Source: JAEYKI01 sp036679405 (GTDB lineage: Bacteria; Bacillota; Clostridia; Christensenellales; Christensenellaceae). From it: a DNA stretch of 64,000 nt. Positions within the stretch are counted from its first letter, which is position 1. The number at the start of each line of letters is the position of its first letter. The notes under the pieces are model-generated. The model ran no database searches and had not been told where the DNA came from. It saw only the letters and a list, made by a program, of their open reading frames with translations. The DNA lies in NCBI GenBank assembly GCA_036679405.1, contig JAVBVZ010000015.1, forward strand, positions 124,001 through 188,000, in the 5' to 3' direction. Positions 57,859 through 64,000 of this stretch are shown here, in pieces. A program made the position numbers and the translations under genes.

Positions 57859-58323
57859 ATGTCAACGCAAAAACGTTTTACAACCACGCAGGAAGCGCGC
57901 AATATTTTAAAAAACGGTTCGGTCGGTATTCTGTGTACCGTATCGCCCGACGGACGGCCTTACGCCGTACCTGTCCATTATTGTTTTTCCGATGAAGAAA
58001 ATTGCGCCTTTTTTCACTGTGCCAAGGAAGGCCGTAAAATAGATAATATTCTTTTTTGCCCGCAGGTCTCTTTGGTGGTCGTAGGCGCATACGAAGTGAT
58101 TCCGGAAAAAATTACTACCTGCTATGAAAGCGCAATGCTTTTCGGGCCGGCCGGCATCGTGGAAGACCCTGCGGAAAAAACGGCCAAACTGCGCGCGCTT
58201 TGCGTAAAATTTGCACCCAAGACCCCCTGGGCCTCGGACGATTCGCTTCTTAAGGCCTGCGGAGAAACACACATTATAAAAATTTCTGCAGAATGCATCA
58301 CCGGCAAACGCAACCGGCCTTAG
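57859..58323 (+). CDS. Pyridoxamine 5'-phosphate oxidase-fold protein (NimA-like)
   Basis: 154 aa split-barrel flavoprotein fold. GSVGILCTVSPDGRPYAVPVHYCFSDEE and FFHCAKEGRKIDNILF are the NimA/PNPOx-like motifs; members bind FMN, F420 or heme and reduce nitro groups or small oxidants. It starts 9 bases after the ferritin stop and is probably its operon partner in oxidative-stress defence. Confidence 0.83.
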   Translation: MSTQKRFTTTQEARNILKNGSVGILCTVSPDGRPYAVPVHYCFSDEENCAFFHCAKEGRKIDNILFCPQVSLVVVGAYEVIPEKITTCYESAMLFGPAGIVEDPAEKTAKLRALCVKFAPKTPWASDDSLLKACGETHIIKISAECITGKRNRP

Positions 58324-58416
58324 CGGTTCGTATTCTTCCGGAAACCTCCCTCTCTCATCCGGTCTTTTACCCAAGCGGAGATTCCGGTAAAAAATATAGA
58401 AGGAGACGGTCAAACC

Positions 58417-58848
58417 ATGAATGTTAAAGTTGTATACCATTCGCAAACCGGCAATACCAAAGTACTCGCCGAGGCTATTTCAAGTGAACTGAATATTCCT
58501 GCGGAAGAAATCAAGGCCGGGCCGGACATAAACGGAGTAGATCTTCTGTTTGTCGGCGGCTGCATCCATGCCTTTAATCTGGAACACACCTGTAAATCTT
58601 TTTTGAAATCTCTCACCGGCCCTGCGCAGGTCAAAAACGTGGCTCTGTTCTCTACTTCGGCTAGCGGAAACGGAATCACAAAGTTTGCAGAAAAGATCCT
58701 AAGAAAAAAAGGCATCCACCTGATTAGCGAAGAATGCAATTGCCTGGGCGGCCTGAACAAAAAGACCGGCCAGAAAAATCCCGATGAAAATGATATAGCC
58801 GCCGCAAAAGAATTTGCCGTACGCACGCTTGAACGCGTTTCAAAATGA
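58417..58848 (+). CDS. Flavodoxin
   Basis: 143 aa with the FMN phosphate loop YHSQTGNTKVLAEAI (about residues 6-20), GCIHAFN and the SASGNGITKFAEKIL region. Single-domain electron carrier, likely substituting for ferredoxin. It follows the PNPOx-like gene by 93 bases; co-transcription is uncertain. Confidence 0.86.
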   Translation: MNVKVVYHSQTGNTKVLAEAISSELNIPAEEIKAGPDINGVDLLFVGGCIHAFNLEHTCKSFLKSLTGPAQVKNVALFSTSASGNGITKFAEKILRKKGIHLISEECNCLGGLNKKTGQKNPDENDIAAAKEFAVRTLERVSK

Positions 58849-58891
58849 AAAAGCCGGGCTTTTAAAAAATTTTTTTAATGTCGCAAATAAT

Positions 58892-58925
58892 AAAAAAGCT
58901 TTCTTTTGGGAAGGCTTTTTTATTG
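58892..58925 (+). terminator. Terminator after the flavodoxin gene
   Basis: AAAAAAGC (58892-58899) with TTTC, loop, GAAGGCTTTTTT; one mismatch, then TATTG. Confidence 0.72.
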
Positions 58926-59019
58926 TTTGCAGCCTTTTGCCGCGTTTACATAAAAAGGGCTTGATTTTTTGCCCGAACAAAGCTACAATCAACCAAACCT
59001 GCTTGAAAGGAGAGCTGAA

Positions 59020-59553
59020 ATGGATTTTTTAATGGAAAACAGCATATGGGTTTACCTTTTCATATTTTTCGGCAAAATACTCGAGGTTTCGGTTTCCACC
59101 GTACGACTGGTCCTGATCAACCGGGGAGAGCGCACCAAAGGCTCCATCCTGGCTTTTTTCGATATCCTTTTGTGGGTCCTGATCACAGGAACGGTCCTGG
59201 CCGGCTTTCAAAGCGACTGGATCCGCCTTATTATTTTTGCGGCCGCTTTCTCCATTGGTAATTTTTTAGGTTCATGGATCGAAGACAAGCTGGCCTTCGG
59301 CCTCTCTTCGGTACAGGTGATCGTTCCGGAATGCGAAGAAACAGAAGCTGTAACCGAAACGCTGCGGGCCCGCGGCTTTGCGGTCACGGTGCTTCACGGA
59401 GAAGGCAAAGACGGAAAACGCAAGATCCTGATGCTGCACTTAAAACGCAAAAAGATCCCGCAGGCTATGCAAACCGTCCGCTTTTATCTAAAAGACGCAA
59501 TGATCGTCATAAACGACGCAAAAAATATATTCGGCGGATATATCCGCAAATAG
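59020..59553 (+). CDS. DUF2179/UPF0316 membrane protein
   Basis: 177 aa from ATG 59020 (AAAGGAG upstream). About three membrane helices in residues 8-85 (GKILEVSVSTVRLVLINRGER is the family segment), then a cytoplasmic DUF2179 domain (about 95-177; VLHGEGKDGKRKILMLHLKRK). Relatives are proposed to bind small nucleotides or regulate transport. Function not known. Confidence 0.85.
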   Translation: MDFLMENSIWVYLFIFFGKILEVSVSTVRLVLINRGERTKGSILAFFDILLWVLITGTVLAGFQSDWIRLIIFAAAFSIGNFLGSWIEDKLAFGLSSVQVIVPECEETEAVTETLRARGFAVTVLHGEGKDGKRKILMLHLKRKKIPQAMQTVRFYLKDAMIVINDAKNIFGGYIRK

Positions 59554-59567
59554 CGAAAGGCTTATCT

Positions 59568-60623
59568 ATGCAAAAAAACGTTCTCAAAAAGATCCCGGCT
59601 CCGCTTCTTGCATGGTACGGCTCCGCCGCGCGGCGCCTTCCCTGGCGGGAGCTTCCCTCCCCCTACCGCACTCTGGTATCAGAATTTATGCTCCAGCAGA
59701 CGCGCATAGAGACGGTTCTCCCTTATTTTTACCGTTTTTTGGAAGCCCTGCCCGACATCCGCGCCCTTTCTCTTGCAGATGAGCAGACCCTGCTCAAGCT
59801 CTGGGAGGGCCTTGGATATTACAGCCGGGTACGCAATCTCCAAAAAGCGGCCCGGATGGTTATGGAAGAATTCGGCGGGGAGATCCCTTCTTCCTACCGT
59901 GATCTCCTCCGTCTGCCGGGTGTAGGCCCCTACACAGCGGGCGCAATCGCTTCCATCGCTTTTGGCCTTCCTGTTCCGGCGGTGGACGGTAATGTGCTTC
60001 GCGTCGTCTCCCGCATTACCGCCAGCCGTGAAGATATAGGAGATTTGGCCGTGCGGCGCGCCATGGAAAAAGAACTTGAAAAAATTATTCCGGAAGATGC
60101 GGCGGGCAATTTCAACCAGGCGCTTATGGAACTGGGTGCATTAATCTGCCTTCCGGGCGATCCCAAATGCGCCGCCTGCCCGCTGTCCGCCTGCTGCGCA
60201 GGGTATGGGACGGGCATTGCAGCCTCGCTGCCCGTCCGGCAAAAGAAGCCGGACCGCAAATTACAGCAAAAAACCGTTTTCGTCCTTATATCGAGAGACC
60301 GCCTGGCCCTGCTGCGCCGCCCCAAAGGCGGTCTGCTGGGCGGCCTTTGGGCACTGCCTTCATCAGAGGGTTTTCTTTCTTTCGCAGAGGCTGGGAAACA
60401 ATTGACCGGATGGGGACTGACTTTTGAATCTCTTACGCCCCTTTCCCCGGCCAAACACATTTTTACACATGTTGAATGGCAAATGCAGGGCTATCTGGCA
60501 CATATACATTCCTTTCAAAAAAGTCCTTTTTCCTGGGCCTGCGTCCGTGAACTTCAAAAAGAATATCCTCTCCCTTCGGCTTACCGGTTTTATTTAAAAG
60601 AATTTTATAACGCAATTTTATAG
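59568..60623 (+). CDS. mutY: A/G-specific adenine DNA glycosylase
   Basis: 351 aa. HhH-GPD core: SEFMLQQTRIETVLPYF (catalytic Glu), RLPGVGPYTAGAIAS helix-hairpin-helix (about 115-130), VDGNVLRV (catalytic Asp), 4Fe-4S loop CLPGDPKCAACPLSACC (Cys near 194, 201, 204 and 210), and a C-terminal NUDIX-like domain (about 225-351) that checks for 8-oxoG. Removes adenine opposite 8-oxoguanine. Start at ATG 59568 with GAAAGG; an in-frame extension runs through the DUF2179 gene. Confidence 0.95.
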   Translation: MQKNVLKKIPAPLLAWYGSAARRLPWRELPSPYRTLVSEFMLQQTRIETVLPYFYRFLEALPDIRALSLADEQTLLKLWEGLGYYSRVRNLQKAARMVMEEFGGEIPSSYRDLLRLPGVGPYTAGAIASIAFGLPVPAVDGNVLRVVSRITASREDIGDLAVRRAMEKELEKIIPEDAAGNFNQALMELGALICLPGDPKCAACPLSACCAGYGTGIAASLPVRQKKPDRKLQQKTVFVLISRDRLALLRRPKGGLLGGLWALPSSEGFLSFAEAGKQLTGWGLTFESLTPLSPAKHIFTHVEWQMQGYLAHIHSFQKSPFSWACVRELQKEYPLPSAYRFYLKEFYNAIL

Positions 60624-60702
60624 AGCTCTCCTTTTTCCCGTGCATACCAAAAAAATTTGCGGGTTTCCGAAAGAATAATTGTCATAAATTTCACAATATT
60701 TA

Positions 60703-60731
60703 TTGACTCTCCCGCGCATGAATAGTATACT
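60703..60731 (+). promoter_or_regulatory. Promoter of the Crp/Fnr gene
   Basis: TTGACT (60703-60708), 17-base spacer, TATACT (60726-60731). Confidence 0.85.
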
Positions 60732-60738
60732 AAATAAA

Positions 60739-60766
60739 AAAAAGTGTCTCATTTGATACACTTTTT
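60739..60766. promoter_or_regulatory. Palindromic operator under the Crp/Fnr promoter
   Basis: AAAAAGTGTCTC (60739-60750), 4-base spacer ATTT, GATACACTTTTT (60755-60766); arms match at 11 of 12 positions. It lies across the transcription start and early leader, so binding would block the gene: autorepression by the Crp/Fnr protein is likely. Confidence 0.75.
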
Positions 60767-60777
60767 CGGAGAGTGAA

Positions 60778-61455
60778 ATGGATTCTGAAACCGTACGCCA
60801 GCTCAAAACCCTGTTTTTGTTTCAAAACGTCAGCGAGGACCTGCTCCTCGCCCTGTTGTCCGACGCCCGTGCGGAAATTTGCTCTTTCAAAGCGGGCGCC
60901 GTGATCTACGACGAAGCGCATTACCGCAAAAGTCTGGGGATCATACTGTCCGGCAGGGCCGAGGTCCAGGCGGCCGTGTCGGGACGAACCGTTATACTGA
61001 ACCGTCTTGATCCTCCCCGCCTCTTTGGCGTGGCCGGACTTTTTCAGGAAAACGGCAGTTACGTTACCCGCATTATTGCGCTTAAAAGCGCGACCATTTT
61101 ATTTATTCCGGAAGACCTCCTCACCGATTTTATGCGGCGGGACTTTGCGCTGGTAGAAAACTATCTGGCTTTTTTGTCTCAGCGGATCCGTTTTTTAAAC
61201 CGCAGGATCTCCGGTTTCACCCAAACGGGTGCAGAGGCCAAACTTGCCCGTTACCTGCTTGATGTTGCGCAAAAGGAAGGAAAAACCTACTTTCATTTGC
61301 CCGCGACCATAAAAAGCATTGCCAATATTTTAAACTTAGGCCGCGCCTCTTTATACCGCGCCTTAGATGCCCTTATACAATACGGTTATATCACGCGCGA
61401 CGGCAAAAACATCCGTCTGCTGGATTCGTCCGGTTTGGAATCACTGTGTCTTTAG
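60778..61455 (+). CDS. Crp/Fnr family regulator
   Basis: 225 aa. Cyclic-nucleotide-type beta-roll (about residues 15-125), long helix and C-terminal HTH (about 165-215; IKSIANILNLGRASLYRALDAL). The N-terminal Cys set of FNR is absent, so it is not an oxygen-sensing iron-sulfur form; the effector is unknown. GGAGAG precedes the ATG. The ABC importer genes begin 63 bases after its stop and are plausible targets, but no second copy of its palindrome is seen ahead of them. Confidence 0.9.
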   Translation: MDSETVRQLKTLFLFQNVSEDLLLALLSDARAEICSFKAGAVIYDEAHYRKSLGIILSGRAEVQAAVSGRTVILNRLDPPRLFGVAGLFQENGSYVTRIIALKSATILFIPEDLLTDFMRRDFALVENYLAFLSQRIRFLNRRISGFTQTGAEAKLARYLLDVAQKEGKTYFHLPATIKSIANILNLGRASLYRALDALIQYGYITRDGKNIRLLDSSGLESLCL

Positions 61456-61518
61456 GCCTTTAGGCGGATATAAGAATCGTTTATCATTTATAAAATATAA
61501 AAAAGGTAGGTATCAGAA

Positions 61519-62583
61519 ATGAAAAAAACCATTGCAATCATCACTTCCATAGCGCTCATTACAGCGCTGATAGCCGGATGTTCAGGCGTTTCTTCCGGCC
61601 AGGCGTCCGCTTCCGCGGAAGCTTCCGTTTCTCAAGGCGCCGCTGTCTCTACCGAAGAAAGCAGCAGTGCGGCGCCCGCTGAAAAGACCGACGTTTCGAT
61701 AGCTGCGCTGATCGGCCCTACCGGCATGGGTCTGGTAGATCTGATGGATAAACAGGATAAAGGCGAAGCCGAAAACAACTACACCTTCACTTTGTCCGGT
61801 ACTCCGGACGACATCGTTGCCAAAATCACTTCCGGCGAAGCCGACATAGCCGCCGTTCCGGTCAACCTTGCACCTACGCTGTACAGCAAAACAAACGGAA
61901 ACATCAAGCTCCTGGCCATCAATACGCTGGGCGTGCTGTACGTAGTCGAACGGGGGGATACCGTACAGTCGGTCGAGGACCTCAAAGGCAAGACTCTTTA
62001 TGCCTCCGGGCAGGCGGCCACGCCGGAATATGTACTTAATTTTATTCTTTCCCAAAACGGCATTGACCCGTCCGGCGACCTTACGATAGAATATAAGGCA
62101 GACCATTCCGAACTTGCTTCCCTGGTCATGGCCGGGAAGGCGGATCTGGCTATGCTGCCCGAACCCTTTGTCACCACCGTTACCCAAAAAGATCCGGACG
62201 TCCGTGTCTCACTGGACCTGACCGAAGAATGGGATAAGCTGGAAGGCAATGACGGCAGCACCCTTATCATGGGCGTAATGATCGTACGCAAAGACTTTGC
62301 AGAAAACAATCCGGAAGCCCTCTCGGCTTTCATGGATGAATATAAGGCGTCCACCGAATTTGTGAACAGCAACCCTGCGGACGCAGCCGCTCTGATTGAA
62401 CAATACGGGATCATGTCATCCGCAGAACTTGCCGAGGAGGCTATCCCAAGCTGCAATATTGTATATATAGACGGGCAGGAAATGAAAGACAAGATCGCGC
62501 CCCTGTACCAGATCCTTTTTGACAGCAATCCAAAATCCATAGGAGGGTCCATCCCGGACGATGCGTTCTATTATATCGGATAA
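61519..62583 (+). CDS. NitT/TauT-type ABC substrate-binding lipoprotein
   Basis: 354 aa. Signal peptide with lipobox LIAGC (Cys near 21), a Ser/Ala linker (about 25-52), then a SsuA/ThiY-like bilobal binding domain: GTPDDIVAKITSGEADIAAVPVNLAPTLY and LKGKTLYASGQAATPEYVL are typical hinge and ligand-pocket segments. Members bind sulfonates, nitrate, thiamine precursors or similar; the ligand here is not deducible. Overlaps the permease gene by 23 bases. Confidence 0.88.
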   Translation: MKKTIAIITSIALITALIAGCSGVSSGQASASAEASVSQGAAVSTEESSSAAPAEKTDVSIAALIGPTGMGLVDLMDKQDKGEAENNYTFTLSGTPDDIVAKITSGEADIAAVPVNLAPTLYSKTNGNIKLLAINTLGVLYVVERGDTVQSVEDLKGKTLYASGQAATPEYVLNFILSQNGIDPSGDLTIEYKADHSELASLVMAGKADLAMLPEPFVTTVTQKDPDVRVSLDLTEEWDKLEGNDGSTLIMGVMIVRKDFAENNPEALSAFMDEYKASTEFVNSNPADAAALIEQYGIMSSAELAEEAIPSCNIVYIDGQEMKDKIAPLYQILFDSNPKSIGGSIPDDAFYYIG

Positions 62584-63400
62584 CAATAAAACAAGCCTCC
62601 CCGAAAGCAATCCTGCTTTTGGGGAGCTCAAAAAAACGCCTGCACAAAAAGCGGCGCGGCGCATCCTGGTCGCGTGCATCTGGATTGCCCTTTGGTATCT
62701 TGCCTGGGCTGTCGTTCAGCAGGAAATTCTGATTGCCTCTCCCGGAGAGGTTGTCCTTCGTTTGGGGCAGCTTGCCCTGACGGGTGATTTTTGGGTGGCA
62801 ACCCTCTCCTCGCTGGCCCGCATTGTGATCGGGTTTTTGCTGGCGGCCGCCATCGGGTGCGTACTGGCTGTACTGTGCCATTTATCTTCGTTTTTATATG
62901 ATCTTTTCTACCCCGTAATCCGCATCATACGGGCAACGCCCGTCGCTTCCTTTATCATCCTCGCCCTTATTTGGCTCAATACAAACAGCGTGCCCGTATT
63001 CGCGTCCTTTTTGATGGTTTTTCCCATTGTATGGGAAAATGTGTACCGTGGCATTAAAGGGACAGACCGGGATCTTCTGGATATGGTCCGGGTCTTCCGT
63101 CTTAAAAAAAGTTCGGTAATCAAAAATGTCTTTGTTCCTTCGGTCATGCCTTATTTTATTGCAGCCTGCAATATCGGCATCGGCATGGCATGGAAGGCCG
63201 GCATCGCAGCGGAAATACTGGGAGTCCCCCTCCATTCTATCGGCACGGAACTGTACCGCGCCAAAATCTATCTGGAAACAGTGGATGTTTTCGCATGGAC
63301 GGTAGTGGTCATCGCGCTCAGTGTACTAATAGAAAAACTTTTCCTTGGTTTGCTGAAAAAAGCCGGAGAAAAGTACAACTTAAAGGATCAGGAGGGGTAG
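62561..63400 (+). CDS. ABC transporter permease (SsuC/TauC-like)
   Basis: 279 aa. About six membrane helices. The permease EAA-like loop is present (KLNTNS...FLMVFPIVWENVYRGIKGTD, then GIGMAWKAGIAAEILG). It begins with an N-terminal tail of about 30 residues (NKTSLPESNPAF). Partner of the binding protein and the ATPase. Confidence 0.87.
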   Translation: MRSIISDNNKTSLPESNPAFGELKKTPAQKAARRILVACIWIALWYLAWAVVQQEILIASPGEVVLRLGQLALTGDFWVATLSSLARIVIGFLLAAAIGCVLAVLCHLSSFLYDLFYPVIRIIRATPVASFIILALIWLNTNSVPVFASFLMVFPIVWENVYRGIKGTDRDLLDMVRVFRLKKSSVIKNVFVPSVMPYFIAACNIGIGMAWKAGIAAEILGVPLHSIGTELYRAKIYLETVDVFAWTVVVIALSVLIEKLFLGLLKKAGEKYNLKDQEG

Positions 63401-63403
63401 GTT

Positions 63404-64000
63404 TTGGCAGTCACTATAAAAGATCTATCAAAGTCTTTCGGGCCGAATGTTGTTTTTAAGGATTTTTCCCTCCGGATGCCGGATCAGGGCTGCATCTGCC
63501 TTTTCGGGCCGTCCGGCAGCGGCAAAACGACACTTTTGAATCTGATTGCCGGAAGCGTTTTGCCGGATACGGGCAGCGTCTCTCTTCCTTCCGGAAACGT
63601 CTCTGTTGTTTTCCAGGAAGACCGTCTGCTCCCATGGGCAGATGCGCTGCATAATGTTCAACTGGTCTTGGAAAAATCCCTGCCATCAAAAAAAGCGCAG
63701 GAAAAGGCGCTTTATTTTCTCAAGGAAGTTTTTTTGGAAGATACTGCAGACAAATACCCTGCCGAGCTTTCGGGCGGCATGCGCCGCAGGGTGGCCCTGG
63801 CGCGCGCGCTGGCTTTCGGCGGTTCTGTGCTACTCCTGGATGAACCTTTTTCAGGGCTGGACGCGCAAATCAAAGAGGCTCTTTTTTTAAAATTTTCTCA
63901 GATCAAGAAAGAAAAACTGATCGTTTTAGTCACCCATTATCCCGAGGAAGCCGTGCGGCTCGCAGACACGATCCATATTTTGGGCGGCCCGCCCGTTTGC
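63404..64000 (+). CDS. ABC transporter ATP-binding protein (SsuB/TauB-like), cut by the window end
   Basis: 199 codons are visible and the frame stays open at base 64000, so the C-terminus is missing. Start is TTG 63404, 3 bases after the permease stop, with AGGAGGGG upstream. Seen: Walker A FGPSGSGKTT (about residues 35-44), Q-loop VVFQEDRLLPW, signature LSGGMRRRVALARA, Walker B VLLLDEPFSGLD and H-loop THYPEEA. Third component of the importer. Confidence 0.93.
   Translation, partial: MAVTIKDLSKSFGPNVVFKDFSLRMPDQGCICLFGPSGSGKTTLLNLIAGSVLPDTGSVSLPSGNVSVVFQEDRLLPWADALHNVQLVLEKSLPSKKAQEKALYFLKEVFLEDTADKYPAELSGGMRRRVALARALAFGGSVLLLDEPFSGLDAQIKEALFLKFSQIKKEKLIVLVTHYPEEAVRLADTIHILGGPPVC

Noticed and set aside
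59274..59567. N-terminal extension of the mutY frame
   Set aside because: It reads through the DUF2179 gene in another frame; MutY homology and a ribosome site begin at 59568.
1..64000. tRNA, rRNA, CRISPR arrays, insertion sequences, prophage or attachment sites
   Set aside because: Looked for but not seen: no CCA-ended cloverleaf, no repeat-spacer pattern, no transposase or integrase motif.

Overview
The window reads as a chromosomal segment of an anaerobic Gram-positive bacterium of the class Clostridia (Bacillota). The basis is GC near 50% by eye, frequent TTG/GTG starts behind strong AGGAGG sites, a T-box riboswitch, lipoprotein-type binding proteins, CDGSH and C_GCAxxG_C_C redox proteins, a PAS-LuxR regulator and Clostridia-type hypothetical families (DUF5685, DUF4332, NEW3). 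A Christensenellaceae-like host is possible but is only a guess. No rRNA, tRNA, CRISPR array, insertion sequence or phage gene was recognised, and the gene layout looks like ordinary chromosome.

Layout. 1-3260: end of an ABC exporter, a redox protein, and a three-gene minus-strand operon of small envelope proteins. 3365-7450: zinc uptake operon znuA-znuC-znuB-zur-cobW with a strong promoter and a perfect palindromic operator. 7566-10111: fused homocysteine methyltransferase/MTHFR-like protein plus a pterin-binding methyltransferase. 10309-12685: ApbE flavin transferase and its apparent substrate, a NapH-like membrane ferredoxin with an FMN domain. 12744-15590: PadR-controlled envelope operon and a double-CDGSH protein. 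15749-24876: an Old Yellow Enzyme homologue, a PAS-LuxR regulator and a seven-gene minus-strand set: RuBisCO-like protein, amidohydrolase, two Tm-1-related proteins, RpiB-like, triosephosphate-isomerase-like, ComB-like. 25326-29618: DUF1003, diguanylate cyclase, HD, thioesterase, macrodomain and lipoprotein genes. 29847-35701: a chaperone and two-component block (DnaK, kinase, regulator, J-protein, DUF5685, zinc-ribbon membrane protein).

35853-44829: phospholipase-like and glycosyltransferase genes, glutamate dehydrogenase, a large protein with an ATP-grasp (PEP synthase-type) half, and a helix-hairpin-helix partner; then a NEW3-domain/ABC export operon (to 46016). 46288-54733: cysteine synthase, a TetR regulator, and a complete trpEGDCFBA operon behind a tryptophan T-box. 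54882-60623: methyltransferase, flavoproteins, FolD, an encapsulin-cargo type ferritin, DUF2179, MutY. 60703-64000: a Crp/Fnr regulator with a palindrome under its promoter, then a NitT/TauT-type ABC importer whose ATPase runs off the window.

The parts that look most original: (1) the RuBisCO-like locus, whose enzyme set fits decarboxylation of a branched keto-acid phosphate to L-erythrulose 1-phosphate and isomerisation to D-erythrose 4-phosphate. The same 23-bp operator (arms ATTACCAG and CTAGTAAT, 7-bp spacer) occurs beside the LuxR gene and upstream of the RuBisCO-like gene. (2) The chaperone block, where paired GTTCAT direct repeats with 11-bp period lie just upstream of -10 elements both of the six-cistron block and of dnaK, implying one autoregulated two-component regulon. 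(3) The flavinylated NapH-like electron carrier. (4) The PEP-synthase-like protein with a degenerate RecA/KaiC-like N-terminus.
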